From positions 124,001 through 188,000 of the forward strand of contig NZ_JAJISC010000002.1 in NCBI RefSeq assembly GCF_024790395.1: a DNA stretch of 64,000 bases, read 5' to 3'. Position numbers and translations under genes: made by a program. The notes beneath the pieces are model-generated. The model saw only the letters and a list, made by a program, of their open reading frames with translations. It was not told the origin of the DNA and made no database searches. Numbering within the stretch: the first letter of the stretch is position 1; the number at the start of each line of letters is the position of its first letter. Below, in pieces: positions 49,606 through 60,603 of this stretch. This stretch comes from Halomonas dongshanensis. GTDB taxonomy: Bacteria; Pseudomonadota; Gammaproteobacteria; Pseudomonadales; Halomonadaceae.

Positions 49606-49635
49606 GGAGCGGTCGGGAACCTCGGCTATGCACCG

Positions 49636-50193
49636 TCATATCTCCTCTAGCGCGCTGGCGACGGTATCGCGGGCGTGCTGGAGCACCGAGCGCCACTCTT
49701 GAGGCGTAGGGGCAGCAAGGCCGATACCGCGTAGCAGGAATACGCCCTCAACGGCCAGAATCGCTTGGCGAATCTCCTTGCCTTTACGACTGTCGTCCTC
49801 GAAGAGGTCGAAAAGTGAACGGTAATACTCCCGCGCGGGCAGCGATTTTTCGGGCGTGTGTAGCAGCGCCGTCATCAGAAACGAGGCGCGGCGAATCAGC
49901 CGCTCGTCTTCGGTCAATGCCTCGTCGAGATAGGCCAGCAGGCGCTTTCCCTTGTGGTTCCAATTGGTACCTGCACGGCTGCGCACGGCTACTTGAACCC
50001 GATCCATTTCACGCTGAAGGGCTGCTGCGACCAGATCATCCTTGGTTGCGAAGCTGTACACCAGCCCGCCTTTGCTGATCCCGGCGCGCTCGGCCACGGC
50101 GTCCAGCGTAAAATGACGACCAGCGCTTTCCATGATCACGGCGTCGGCGGCGTCGAGGATGCGCTCCAGTGAAATTTCCTTTTTACGCGCCAT
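49636..50193 (-). CDS. TetR family transcriptional regulator
   Basis: Regulator of 185 residues with a TetR helix-turn-helix at about 8-55 (ERILDAADAVIMESAGRHFTLDAVAERAGISKGGLVYSFATKDDLV) and a helical ligand domain. It is divergent from the FAD oxidoreductase gene, and a perfect 12-base palindrome lies between the two. Control of that oxidoreductase is the simplest inference. It is convergent with the DUF2149 gene. Confidence 0.9.
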   Translation of the reverse strand: MARKKEISLERILDAADAVIMESAGRHFTLDAVAERAGISKGGLVYSFATKDDLVAAALQREMDRVQVAVRSRAGTNWNHKGKRLLAYLDEALTEDERLIRRASFLMTALLHTPEKSLPAREYYRSLFDLFEDDSRKGKEIRQAILAVEGVFLLRGIGLAAPTPQEWRSVLQHARDTVASALEEI

Positions 50194-50298
50194 CTAATCT
50201 CTCCCTTTTGCGAGCGTGCAGTCTTGGTAAGTGGCGATAGGGTGTCAAGGCCCTCTTCGCCGTGCTCACGGCGGATATAGCGTGGCTTTTTATTTTCC

Positions 50299-50310
50299 GA
50301 CTGATCAGTC
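50299..50310. promoter_or_regulatory. TetR-type operator palindrome
   Basis: The perfect palindrome GACTGATCAGTC lies about 106 bases upstream of the tetR start and 69 bases upstream of the FAD oxidoreductase start. This sequence type is common in TetR-family operators. Confidence 0.6.
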
Positions 50311-50378
50311 ATAATTGCTCGCTCTTCCGCATAGGGTCGTTTTCAACAGCGCCCTGGCGCTATTCAAAAGGTGACGCG

Positions 50379-51821
50379 ATGAAGATGTCGAGGCGCGGTT
50401 TTCTCTTGGCCGCCGGTACGGGTATTGCCGGTGGTGTGGTGGGTGGATTTTTGGGAGCGACGTACGGCGCCCGCCCGGGGTGGCGGCTGGAGTCGCAAAT
50501 TCCGCGTGCCGAAGGGGTGGCGACCTCGACCACGTTGCCAGCCGAAGCGGACGTGGTGATCATTGGTGGAGGCATTGCCGGTATCTCCACGGCGCTGTTT
50601 TTGAACCAGAAGGGGCTTAGCACCGTCGTGCTGGAAAAGGGCGTCGTGGCGGGCGAGCAATCTAGCCGGGCATTTGGCTGGGTCTACTCCAACGGCTGGG
50701 ATCTGGGCAAACTGGAACTCGCCAATCGCTCCAAGACCCTTTGGCAAGGTTTTGCGGGGCGCTTTGGTGAGGATATTGGCTTTCGTCAGACGGGTAATAC
50801 CTCGCTATTGGCAAGCGACGAAGAGGTCGCCCATAGCCAAGAGTGGCTGGGTGAGGCCTTGCAGGCTCAGCCGCAGATGGACGCTCGACTGCTCACTGGG
50901 GCCGAACTCGACGCCTTGATCCCCGGTGCCGGATCGCAGTACAAGGCGGCATTACACCAACCCAGCGACGGCACCGCCGAGCCGCGCTATTCGGTGTCGC
51001 GCATCGCCCGTGGCGCCATGAGCGAAGGCGTGCACATCGTTGCGCCCTGTGCCGCGCGAACCATCGAGCGCGAAGGCGGACGCATCGCCGGAGTGCATAC
51101 GGAGATGGGCTACATCCGTACGCCGAGGGTGGTGTTGGCAGGCGGTGCCTGGTCGTCGCTGTTTGCTGGCAATATGGGTGTGCACCTGCCGCAGTTGACC
51201 ATTGCCTCCTCAATGCAGCGTTTGAGCCGTATCGACGCGGCCTTACCGGGGGCGGGCTACGGGCCCGATTTCGCCTGGCGCCAAATGGCTAATGGCGAAA
51301 CGGCGGTGGGCGTATCGTCCAACGTAGCGCCGATCACTACCCAGAGTTTCCGTATGCTCATGGATTTCATGCCCGCGCTGAGGCATTCGGGAGATTTGAT
51401 CAAAGTACGCCTGTCGAGCGATTTCTTCGCTTCACTGAGCATGAAGTCGCGCTGGTCTGCCGAGGAAACCACTCCCTTCGAAGAGGTGCGCATGTTGTCG
51501 GGTAGCGTCGACCACACTGAGGTGGACAAGGCCCTGGCCCATCTGCGCCGTGCCTATCGGCAGTACGAGCAGGCCGAGATCAAAGAGCGCTGGGGAGGGA
51601 TGATCGATGCCACGCCTGACTCCACCCAAATCATCTCCGATGTACCCGATATCGAGGGGCTTTTCGTGATCACTGGGTTCTCGGGCAATGGCCTGACCAC
51701 GGCACCGGCTTCGGGCGAAATGCTCGCCGAGATGATCGCAGGCGAAACGCCGACCTGCGATCCGTCTATCTATCGGTTCAGCCGTTTCACTGATGGCTCG
51801 GAGTTCGTCTTCCGCCACTAA
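50379..51821 (+). CDS. Tat-exported FAD-dependent oxidoreductase (DAO family)
   Basis: Flavoprotein of 480 residues related to D-amino acid/glycine oxidases. The N-terminus carries a twin-arginine signal (MSRRGFLLAAGTGIAGG), so the folded enzyme is probably sent to the periplasm. The FAD motif is ADVVIIGGGIAGISTALFLNQKG near residue 54, followed by EQSSRAFGWVYSNG; the C-terminal FAD contact is GLFVITGFSGNGLTTAPASGEMLAEM. I chose the ATG at 50379 because it starts the Tat signal; the in-frame upstream part from 50262 crosses the operator. It is probably repressed by the divergent TetR protein. The amine substrate is unknown. Confidence 0.88.
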   Translation: MKMSRRGFLLAAGTGIAGGVVGGFLGATYGARPGWRLESQIPRAEGVATSTTLPAEADVVIIGGGIAGISTALFLNQKGLSTVVLEKGVVAGEQSSRAFGWVYSNGWDLGKLELANRSKTLWQGFAGRFGEDIGFRQTGNTSLLASDEEVAHSQEWLGEALQAQPQMDARLLTGAELDALIPGAGSQYKAALHQPSDGTAEPRYSVSRIARGAMSEGVHIVAPCAARTIEREGGRIAGVHTEMGYIRTPRVVLAGGAWSSLFAGNMGVHLPQLTIASSMQRLSRIDAALPGAGYGPDFAWRQMANGETAVGVSSNVAPITTQSFRMLMDFMPALRHSGDLIKVRLSSDFFASLSMKSRWSAEETTPFEEVRMLSGSVDHTEVDKALAHLRRAYRQYEQAEIKERWGGMIDATPDSTQIISDVPDIEGLFVITGFSGNGLTTAPASGEMLAEMIAGETPTCDPSIYRFSRFTDGSEFVFRH

Positions 51822-51848
51822 GGCGTATCCCTTACGCCGTGACCACAG

Positions 51849-51890
51849 GCGCTTATTGAGTCTCTTTTGAGACTCGATGAGCGCTTTTTT
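51849..51890 (+). terminator. Rho-independent terminator after the FAD oxidoreductase gene
   Basis: A 16-bp stem (GCGCTTATTGAGTCTC and GAGACTCGATGAGCGC, with two G-T pairs) with a 4-base loop is followed directly by six T. It lies 27 bases after the stop codon. Confidence 0.92.
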
Positions 51891-52250
51891 CGTTTTTGGA
51901 CATGCTAGCCTTTTGCACCGCTAGGCATTAAGCCGCTGTTTTATGACATGATCGGCGCCTTACACTAATGTCTAAAATGTGATCAAACCCCTTTAAAATC
52001 ATTCGAGTGGCGATGATTTTCACTATGTTCGAATGTGTATGGTGTTTTTTTCGATAATGGCGATGGGATGTCGAAAAGGAAAATGGTATTTTCGCAATGG
52101 AAATTGGATCGTTGCCACGTCTTCATCGGTCAGCCCGGGCTTCGGCAGGGCAGGCGTGGAAAACGCCGCTAAAAATTAAGAAAACTTGGTTAAAAACCTC
52201 GTTCAACAGCTTAGCTAAAAACCAAAAGTCAAAACCACGGTTGGGAAACC
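51891..52250 (+). promoter_or_regulatory. Regulatory region of the glpFK genes
   Basis: This AT-rich gap of about 360 bases precedes glpF. AAATGTGATC (51975-51984) matches one half of a CRP/Vfr site. TATGTTCGA (52024-52032) matches one half of the E. coli GlpR operator, and a TTTTCGA ... TCGAAAA inverted pair follows (about 52048-52076). These fit catabolite and glycerol-3-phosphate control but are half-sites only. Confidence 0.4.
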
Positions 52251-52973
52251 ATGCTTGGAACCATTTTTCTGCACGAAATCGCCGGTACGGCCATTCTGAC
52301 GCTGCTTGGCTGCGGGGTGGTGGCCAACGTGCTGCTTAGCGGCACCAACGGTCGCGGCAGTGACAGCATCGTCATCTTCTTTGGCTGGGGGCTTGCGGTG
52401 TTCTGCGCGGTGTATGTCGCCTACGACACTGGGGCGCACATCAATCCGGCGGTCACCATTGCGCTATTGACCAGCCCCGCTACCGAATATGCCCCCGGCA
52501 TTCCCATTACGCTGGCAACGACCCTCGCCTATCTGAGTGCGGAGATGATCGGCGCCTTTCTGGGGGCGGTGGGCTGCTTTCTGGCGTATAAAAAGCATTA
52601 CGATGCCACCGAAGATGCTTCGTCCGTGTTGGCGACGTTTTCCACCGGCCCGGCCATCGCCTCCTACGGCTGGAACTTGGTCACCGAGATCATCGGTACC
52701 TTCGTGTTGATCTTCGTCATCATCATGTTCGGCCATACGCCTTCGGGGCTTGGGCCGCTGGCCGTGGCGCTGCTCGTGGTATCGATTGGTGCTTCTCTGG
52801 GGGGGCCGACCGGCTATGCGATCAATCCCGCGCGGGATCTTGGGCCGCGTATCGCGCATGCGCTCTTGCCCATCAAACATAAACAGGGCAGCAACTGGGC
52901 CTACGCCTGGGTGCCGATTGCCGGGCCGCTGATCGGTAGCGTGTTGGCCGGTCTCGTCGCCCATGTTTACTGA
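52251..52973 (+). CDS. glpF: Glycerol uptake facilitator (aquaglyceroporin)
   Basis: Membrane channel of 240 residues with six main helices. Both NPA loops are present: GAHINPAVTIAL near residue 62 and YAINPARDLGPR near 186. The Asp after the second NPAR is the usual mark of glycerol facilitators rather than water channels. It lets glycerol diffuse in, where GlpK traps it by phosphorylation. glpK starts 61 bases downstream. The ribosome site upstream of the ATG at 52251 is weak (GGGAAA). Confidence 0.93.
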   Translation: MLGTIFLHEIAGTAILTLLGCGVVANVLLSGTNGRGSDSIVIFFGWGLAVFCAVYVAYDTGAHINPAVTIALLTSPATEYAPGIPITLATTLAYLSAEMIGAFLGAVGCFLAYKKHYDATEDASSVLATFSTGPAIASYGWNLVTEIIGTFVLIFVIIMFGHTPSGLGPLAVALLVVSIGASLGGPTGYAINPARDLGPRIAHALLPIKHKQGSNWAYAWVPIAGPLIGSVLAGLVAHVY

Positions 52974-53010
52974 TATCGTTCGATCGTCACCTTTTTGTTT
53001 TTTCCTTTAA

Positions 53011-54540
<1,530 letters not shown>

Positions 54541-54566
54541 GTATTAGAGATTAGTATTAGAGATTA
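54541..54566. repeat. Perfect 13-bp tandem duplication
   Basis: GTATTAGAGATTA is repeated twice head to tail immediately after the glpK stop codon. It looks like a recent slippage duplication in non-coding DNA. Confidence 0.7.
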
Positions 54567-54575
54567 GTCCGCTGA

Positions 54576-56648
54576 CTACCCCGAGGCCGCCTGCTGGGCG
54601 GCCTCGTTACGTTGTGCCGCGCGTGGGTTGGTGGCCATGGTCTTGGCCAGGCGTTCGAGCGAGAGGGCTAGTCGCTGGACGAGCCCCATCAGAAGCTCGC
54701 GCTGTTTTTCCGGCGTTTGCGCGTGGTTAGCGAGCGCTTCGTCGAGCCGGTTGCCCGCCTCGAGCACGCCGTCGGGCGCTTGCCCGCGCGCGCTCTGCTC
54801 GAACCCGGTGGCCAGAGCGCTCAGTAGCTGGCGGTGCGCACGCCGCACGAGCGGGTGCGGGGCGTCGTCGAGGCGGTCGCGCAGGCGCAGCGTCGCCGTA
54901 CCCACATCGAGCCCGGTCAAGCCGAGTATGAACAGATGCCGCTGCTCTTCGGGGAGCATGTCGTCGTGCTGGGCCAGCTGCAACAGACGGTCGGCCATGC
55001 GCCCGCTAAAGCGCGTTTCGGCGCTGCGAATCGAGCGCTTGCGTAGCCCGTAAATATCTTTCGAGATGGCATCGATCAGCCGCCGTCGGCGCAGCCCAGC
55101 GCCGAGTCCTGGCAGCAGGCGAAAGCTCATCGCCACGCAGGTCAAGCCGATGATTACGGCGACCACGCGGTTGGCAAAGCTATCGAACGAGAAATCCATG
55201 CCGTTGCCGGGCATGGTGAGCAGAATGTTGAAGATGGTGAACGCCAGGCAGTAGCCCATGGTGGCGGGGTTGGTGGCGCCCATTAGCCCCAAGAACAGCG
55301 GCGTGCCGAAGACCACTGCGAGCAGGGCGAAATCGTGAACTTGGGAAAGCAGTACGTGACCGAAGAAAAAGGCGCTGGGAATGGCCGCAAGCATTCCTTT
55401 ATAGAACATCATCGTGACCATGACGGGGTTGTCACGGCTGGCGAAGAACGCGGAAAACAGCGTGCCGAGGAGCATGGCGATCATGGCGCTGTTCCAGGCG
55501 GTGAGCACCCAGAAGGTGGCCAAGGCGGCAAAGACCAGGCCTGCACGTAGCGCATTGATGCCTGCGGCTAAATGATCGCGGTGCCAGGCAAGCGGCGATG
55601 AGCGCAGGCTATGGGCGCCAGGGGCGGCGATTGCCTCGCGCGCGTCGAGCATGACCATGGCATGCCCCAGGGTCTCGCGCAGGCCCAAGCGCAGGCGGCG
55701 GTCGAGCGGGGCTTGGTCCTCTTCGTCGGCACAGGCATGAACACGGTGGCGCAGGGCTTGAAGCTGCTCCCGCGCAATGGGGACGCCGGTGGCGTCTTCG
55801 GCGGCGCGAAACCCATCGGCGATCTCCTGGGCCAGGGCAAGGCTGGCCGGGGAGAGGCGCTCGGCGTGATCGTGCAGCAGCTGATGCAGGGCGTGTAGAT
55901 TGGCCAAAAAGCGCAGCGTACGCCGGGTCAGCACGTGGGTGGCACGTACGCGCCCTGGCCCCTCGGGGCCTTCGAAGCGCGCGGCTTGGCTGTCGGTTTC
56001 CAGCAGCGTCAGCGCGCCTAGACTCGCACGCAGGGCCTTTTGCATCGCCGGAATGTCGTCGCTAGCGCTAAGGCGAAGCGCGGCGTGGGTCAGCGCTTCG
56101 TTGATCACGGTGTCGGCTTGGGTGGCCAGGTGCCCGCCTACATGCGAAGGCCATAGCAGGGAACTGACCAGCGTAGCGCAGATGGCCCCTAGGCTGAGTT
56201 CGGCCAGGCGCGCGACGGCAATGTCGAAGATGCCCGCCGGGGTGCTGCCGTTGGCGATCACCACGATCAGCATGGCGGTGACGGCGGCCATCAAGCAGCC
56301 GTAGGTGTAGTTATTGCGCCACAGCGAGCCGACGTAGGTGCACAGCATGATCCATAGCGTCAGCGTGATCAGCGCAGGAATTCGCGCCTGAGCGAACAGC
56401 GCCATGATGACGATACCCATCAGCGCGCCGATGAAGGTGCCGCCGAGCTGGCAGATACCTTTCTCGATGACCATGCCACTCATCGGCCGAATCTGCAAAA
56501 ACGCCGCAGAGATCAGCGCCCAGTAGGGGCGTTCGAGATCGAAAAAGAGGGCAATGTAGAGCGCCAGGATCATCGCCACGGTGGTCTTGATGGCGAATTT
56601 GACCGCCGTGGCCTCGGGCATCAGGTAGGTCTTGACGAACGGGTTCAT
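54576..56648 (-). CDS. FUSC family membrane protein (AaeB-like efflux)
   Basis: Protein of 690 residues with two blocks of membrane helices (about 12-170 and 365-520), each followed by a large helical cytoplasmic part, the usual FUSC/AaeB organisation. The start shows FAIKTTVAMILALYIALFFDLERPYWALISAAFLQIRPMSG, highly typical of the family. AaeB works with AaeA and AaeX to export aromatic carboxylic acids. Gene order here (DUF1656, HlyD, FUSC) equals aaeX-aaeA-aaeB, and only 3 bases separate this gene from the HlyD gene. Confidence 0.93.
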   Translation of the reverse strand: MNPFVKTYLMPEATAVKFAIKTTVAMILALYIALFFDLERPYWALISAAFLQIRPMSGMVIEKGICQLGGTFIGALMGIVIMALFAQARIPALITLTLWIMLCTYVGSLWRNNYTYGCLMAAVTAMLIVVIANGSTPAGIFDIAVARLAELSLGAICATLVSSLLWPSHVGGHLATQADTVINEALTHAALRLSASDDIPAMQKALRASLGALTLLETDSQAARFEGPEGPGRVRATHVLTRRTLRFLANLHALHQLLHDHAERLSPASLALAQEIADGFRAAEDATGVPIAREQLQALRHRVHACADEEDQAPLDRRLRLGLRETLGHAMVMLDAREAIAAPGAHSLRSSPLAWHRDHLAAGINALRAGLVFAALATFWVLTAWNSAMIAMLLGTLFSAFFASRDNPVMVTMMFYKGMLAAIPSAFFFGHVLLSQVHDFALLAVVFGTPLFLGLMGATNPATMGYCLAFTIFNILLTMPGNGMDFSFDSFANRVVAVIIGLTCVAMSFRLLPGLGAGLRRRRLIDAISKDIYGLRKRSIRSAETRFSGRMADRLLQLAQHDDMLPEEQRHLFILGLTGLDVGTATLRLRDRLDDAPHPLVRRAHRQLLSALATGFEQSARGQAPDGVLEAGNRLDEALANHAQTPEKQRELLMGLVQRLALSLERLAKTMATNPRAAQRNEAAQQAASG
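54582..54606. terminator. Hairpin in the gap-facing end of the FUSC gene
   Basis: A perfect 10-bp stem (CGAGGCCGCC and GGCGGCCTCG) with a 5-base loop lies inside the last codons of the FUSC gene, 41 bases past the glpK stop. It could terminate glpK transcripts but lacks a T-run. Confidence 0.45.
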
Positions 56649-56651
56649 GCG

Positions 56652-57521
56652 CTACTCGGGCTGTTCGGGGCGAACGCGGACGGTCGCGGTCATGCCCACG
56701 CTAAGCAGCGTCTCGTCGGGGATGTGGTCGAGGGCGATGCGCACCGGTATACGCTGCGCCAGGCGCACCCAGTTGAAGGTAGGCTGTACCTGGGGCAGCA
56801 ATTGCTGGTTGAGCGTGGTGTTGGCATCGGCGATGCCGCGCCCGATGCCTGCTACGCGGCCATCCAGATGCACGTCGCCGTTCATCAGAATCACCTCGGC
56901 CGGATCGCCCACGCGCACCGAGCTCATCTTGGTCTCCTCGAAGTAGCCCACCACGTAGTAAGAGTCGTCGCGAATCAGCGCCATTACTGGGGTACCGCGA
57001 TTGACGAAGTTACCCGCCGAAAACTGGACGTTGAGGATGTGCCCGCTGGCGGGGGCGGTGACCAGGGCGCGTTCGAGGTCGAGCTGGGCGGCGGAAAGGT
57101 CCGCTTCGGCCTGCTGCAGGTCGGCGGCCGCTACGCGCGAGTCGACCTGGGCGATTTGTTGGTTCTCGGCACTGATTGCCCGGCTGTTGCCCAACTGATT
57201 GCGCCGATTGGCCTCGGCCTGGCTGAGCTCGAGCGTTGCTTGGCGGTGTGCCACCGTGGCCTCGGCGCTGGCTACGGCGGCAGCAAAGCGCGCATCGTCG
57301 ATGGTGAACAGCGTATCGCCTTGGGCTACGTGGTCGGTGTCGGCCACGTCGAGGGTGCGCACCCAGCCCGAGACGTCTGGCGCGATGGTGATCACATCGG
57401 CGTGTACCCGGCCGTCGCGGGTCCAGGGGGTATAGAGGTAGTAGTTCCACAGCCAGATCCCGGCGGCAACGGCCAACGCGACGATGATCAATGTAAGCAG
57501 TATGCGTAGCGAGTGGCGCAT
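56652..57521 (-). CDS. HlyD-family membrane fusion protein (AaeA-like)
   Basis: Periplasmic adaptor of 289 residues. One N-terminal membrane helix (about 5-28) is followed by TPWTRDGRVHADVITIAPDVSGWVRTLDV, typical of AaeA/EmrA adaptors, then a short helical hairpin (about 85-155) and a barrel with NRGTPVMALIRDDSYYVVGYFEETKMSSVRVG. I chose the ATG at 57521, which overlaps the DUF1656 stop by one base; the frame is open further upstream without coding value. It links the FUSC pump to the cell envelope. Confidence 0.93.
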   Translation of the reverse strand: MRHSLRILLTLIIVALAVAAGIWLWNYYLYTPWTRDGRVHADVITIAPDVSGWVRTLDVADTDHVAQGDTLFTIDDARFAAAVASAEATVAHRQATLELSQAEANRRNQLGNSRAISAENQQIAQVDSRVAAADLQQAEADLSAAQLDLERALVTAPASGHILNVQFSAGNFVNRGTPVMALIRDDSYYVVGYFEETKMSSVRVGDPAEVILMNGDVHLDGRVAGIGRGIADANTTLNQQLLPQVQPTFNWVRLAQRIPVRIALDHIPDETLLSVGMTATVRVRPEQPE

Positions 57522-57739
57522 CAGTAACTCTCGAGCAGTAGCGTGAATACGAAGGTGATGGTGGCGGTGAGAATGACGAACAGCGATATATCGAACCAGG
57601 CCTCGTACCACAGCGCCCGCTGGCCTACGGCCCAATGCAGCAGCGTGCGCACCACGAAGGTGGCGATGAAGCCAAGCAGCGCGTAGACCAAAAGCGGGCT
57701 GATGAAGATGCCGCCAAACGCAATTTCCTGAAGACCCAT
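57521..57739 (-). CDS. DUF1656 small membrane protein (AaeX-like)
   Basis: Protein of 72 residues with two membrane helices, starting GLQEIAFGGIFISPLLVYALLGF. It belongs to the DUF1656 family, which includes AaeX. The family is nearly always encoded before an HlyD and a FUSC gene. Its role in the efflux complex is not known. It is the first gene of the operon; no divergent LysR-type regulator is present. Confidence 0.9.
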   Translation of the reverse strand: MGLQEIAFGGIFISPLLVYALLGFIATFVVRTLLHWAVGQRALWYEAWFDISLFVILTATITFVFTLLLESY

Positions 57740-57983
57740 GGTGCTCCCATAGCGTTGTCAAGGCACGCACCAAGAGAGTGCGGATACGAAAAGGCTCCGC
57801 GTAGCTACAGCCACGACGCCTATATGACGATGACAGTATAGTAGGTTATCGGTGTGTACTTAATGTAAGTGGATATTACATAAGTAATTATGCGGGGTTT
57901 GCTTTTTTGCCTAGGCTTAGGTGGTCGAGTATAAGCGGTGCTCGCAGGCATATAGGCCATTGGCCCACTACACGGTAAGACGT

Positions 57984-59714
57984 ATGCAAGCAAAGGATTC
58001 ATGGTGTTGGCGAGCGGCTCTGGCGGTCGTACTGATGCTCGCTGGTTTTTCGATGGCGCTGGCGCAAGAGGAGGAGACCACCCAGTGGTTTAAGATTGAC
58101 GCGCTAAACCCAGGGCTTGGGGAGGTGCCCGATGAGGTCAGCCGTGCCACCCCACGCGAAGCGGCCAGAAGCTTTCTCGATTTGACCGAGGAGGGCGACT
58201 ACGCCGCTGCGGCCCACTTGCTCAATCTTTCCGAGTTGAGTGAGGCCGAGCAACAAGAAAAGGGTGGCACCCTAGCGCAGCAGCTGGCCGAAGTGTTCCA
58301 ACGTGGCGACCAGCTCAACCCTTCCAACCTGCCGAGTCGCCAGGACGCCATCATCGTAGATAGCTCGGGTGAGAACCCCATGGCGGGTATGACCCGGCGC
58401 GACATCGAACTCACGTCGCTGCGCGTCGATGGTCAAGCTTACGATATACGTCTTGGTCGCTATAAGGCCGAGAACGAAGATCCGGTATGGCTGATCACGC
58501 CTGAGAGCGTCTCGGCGATTCCCCTCCTGTTCGAAGAGTATGGCCCCTCCATGCTCGAGGAGCACATTCCCGAGCGCTATAAGCAGATGCTCGGCGCCTT
58601 GATGATCTGGGAGTGGGTAGCGCTACCGCTCTTTTTACTGCTGATCGCAGGGTTTGGCTGGGGGGTATATGCTCTGGTCGGGCTGCTTGCCAAGTGGCTG
58701 CCGCCCGGTATGCGCAGTATTTTCACCGGGCGAATCAAGATACCGGTCTCCTTGATCGTCATGTCGCTGGTCACCCAGACCCTGCTCGACTACGTGGTAT
58801 CGTTTTCGGCGGTGGCGACGACGACGTTTCGCGTATTGCTGATCGCTGTTGCAGCCTGGGGAGTGGGCACCATCGCCCTGCGTCTCGTCGATACGCTAAT
58901 GCTCAACATGGCCAGACGGCTGGCAGGTGAGATCGACGACACCAAGCCCAAGGACGAGCGGCGCTTTCTCACCACGCTCTACGCCACACGTCGTGCCATC
59001 ATCTTGGTCATGGTTTCGGCGGTATCGATCTACGTACTGAGTCAAATCCAGCTGTTCGAAACCCTGGGGCTTTCGCTACTCGCTTCGGCAAGCGTACTGG
59101 CGGTGCTGGTGGGTATTGCCGGGCAGGCGGTGCTTGGCAATATTTTGTCGTCGTTTCAGCTCTCGCTGGCCAAGCCCATCCGGATTGGAGATCTGGTCAT
59201 CTTCGAGGGCGAGTGGTGCTACGTGGAAGGGATCTTCTACACCTTCATTCGTCTGCGCGTCTGGGATGAGCGGCGCATCGTCGTGCCGGTGACCTACTTC
59301 GTCTCCAAACCGTTCCAGAATCTGTCGGTCAAGAGTGCCAAAATGTATCGGCAGATGGAGGTGATACTGCACCTAAGCGCCGATATAGCGCTTTTGCGTA
59401 AGAAGTTCATGGAGTACGCCAAGGAGGAGGAGTGTGTCGTCGAGCACCACAAGCTATTGTGCTACGTTACCGGGCAAACGGCGACGACGCTGGTGGTCAC
59501 CGCCTACTTCATGGCCTCTGACCCCATTTCGGGCTGGACTGCGGAGATGCAGATTCGTGAAAAACTGCTCACCTATATTCGCCGTTATCATCCCGACTGG
59601 TGGCCGCGTGAGGTGATGGTCTTGAGCCACGAGGACGTGGCCCGCGCTGAAGGCATCAAACCCCACCATAGCGTGACGGCGACGAGCGAACCCAAGCCGC
59701 CAAGCGGTGAATGA
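57984..59714 (+). CDS. Mechanosensitive ion channel, MscS family, with periplasmic domain
   Basis: Protein of 576 residues. A signal peptide (about 1-28, ending ALAQ) is followed by a soluble region of about 170 residues, then about four to five membrane helices (215-410) and a C-terminal cytoplasmic part. The MscS pore helix and beta domain are visible: LLASASVLAVLVGIAGQAVLGNILSSFQLSLAKPIRIGDLVIFEGEWCYVEGI near 390, then RIVVPVTYFVSKPFQNLS. Such channels release solutes on hypo-osmotic shock, fitting a salt-tolerant host. I chose the ATG at 57984 because it starts the signal peptide. A strong hairpin follows. Confidence 0.9.
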   Translation: MQAKDSWCWRAALAVVLMLAGFSMALAQEEETTQWFKIDALNPGLGEVPDEVSRATPREAARSFLDLTEEGDYAAAAHLLNLSELSEAEQQEKGGTLAQQLAEVFQRGDQLNPSNLPSRQDAIIVDSSGENPMAGMTRRDIELTSLRVDGQAYDIRLGRYKAENEDPVWLITPESVSAIPLLFEEYGPSMLEEHIPERYKQMLGALMIWEWVALPLFLLLIAGFGWGVYALVGLLAKWLPPGMRSIFTGRIKIPVSLIVMSLVTQTLLDYVVSFSAVATTTFRVLLIAVAAWGVGTIALRLVDTLMLNMARRLAGEIDDTKPKDERRFLTTLYATRRAIILVMVSAVSIYVLSQIQLFETLGLSLLASASVLAVLVGIAGQAVLGNILSSFQLSLAKPIRIGDLVIFEGEWCYVEGIFYTFIRLRVWDERRIVVPVTYFVSKPFQNLSVKSAKMYRQMEVILHLSADIALLRKKFMEYAKEEECVVEHHKLLCYVTGQTATTLVVTAYFMASDPISGWTAEMQIREKLLTYIRRYHPDWWPREVMVLSHEDVARAEGIKPHHSVTATSEPKPPSGE

Positions 59715-59733
59715 AAAGACAATGAAAGCGCGA

Positions 59734-59776
59734 ATACAACCGCGCCCGCAGGGCTAACCTGCGGGCGCGGTTGTAT
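59734..59776. terminator. Bidirectional hairpin terminator
   Basis: A perfect 19-bp stem (ATACAACCGCGCCCGCAGG and its complement) with a 5-base loop lies between the convergent mscS-like and nitroreductase genes. Confidence 0.85.
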
Positions 59777-59833
59777 GTCGAAGTAACGCCTGAACTAACG
59801 TCCAGGCGATACTCGATGTAGGACGAAGATGGC

Positions 59834-60433
59834 TTAGGAGAAAACCATGAAGCGCTGTTCGTCGTCGATGAAGGTCTTTTCACCGAAGGGGGCTTCGTTA
59901 GAGCCGAACGGCATTTGCGCGCGCAGCTTCCAGGAAGCGGGAATGTTAAAGGTCTCGGCAACGGCGTCGTCGATGATCGGGTTGTAGTGCTGTAGCGTCG
60001 CGCCGATGTTGGCCTCGGCCAGCGCCGTCCACACCGCGAACTGGGCAATGCCGGTGGAGTGCTCGGACCAGACCGGGAAGTTATCGGCGTAGAGGGCAAA
60101 CTGCTCCTGCAAGCCTTTGATCACGTCCTGGTCTTCAAAGAACAGCACGGTACCGGCACCGGCGATGAAGCTATTGACCTTCTTCTCGGTCGGCGCGAAA
60201 GAGTCGGCGGGAACGATCTTGCGCAGCGTCTCCATGACGATCTGCCAGAACTTGTCGTGCTGCTCGCCAAACAGAATTACCGCACGCGAGCTTTGCGAGT
60301 TGAACGAGGAGGGCGCCTGACGTACCGCTTCCTTGATCAGCGCCGTGGTCTCTTCCTGGCTGATCGGTAGATCGTTGCCGATGACGTATTGGCTACGACG
60401 CTTGGTGTAGATTTCAATGGCTTTATTGGACAT
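59834..60433 (-). CDS. Nitroreductase family protein (YdgI/Hbn1 type)
   Basis: FMN-binding protein of 199 residues. The family shape is visible: RRSQYVIGNDLPISQEET at the N-terminus, VRQAPSSFNSQSSRAVILFGEQHDKFW near 37 (FMN-contact loop), and WTALAEANIGATLQHYNPIID near 134. These enzymes use NAD(P)H to reduce nitro compounds or quinones; the physiological substrate is rarely known. The ATG at 60433 follows GAGGAAG. It is monocistronic. Confidence 0.9.
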   Translation of the reverse strand: MSNKAIEIYTKRRSQYVIGNDLPISQEETTALIKEAVRQAPSSFNSQSSRAVILFGEQHDKFWQIVMETLRKIVPADSFAPTEKKVNSFIAGAGTVLFFEDQDVIKGLQEQFALYADNFPVWSEHSTGIAQFAVWTALAEANIGATLQHYNPIIDDAVAETFNIPASWKLRAQMPFGSNEAPFGEKTFIDDEQRFMVFS

Positions 60434-60603
60434 CAAACGCTTCCTCTTCGCTGGTGGTACTCAATCGCTGACATGGCGGGCGACGCCCGCAGGGTGAAAT
60501 CGAATGTAATACAGTCAAGGGCATGAAACCACGTAGAAAAATACGTAGCTAGCGTGAAAAAAATCCTTTCGTCACTGCCCTGACGGTCGCCATTTACGAC
60601 ACG

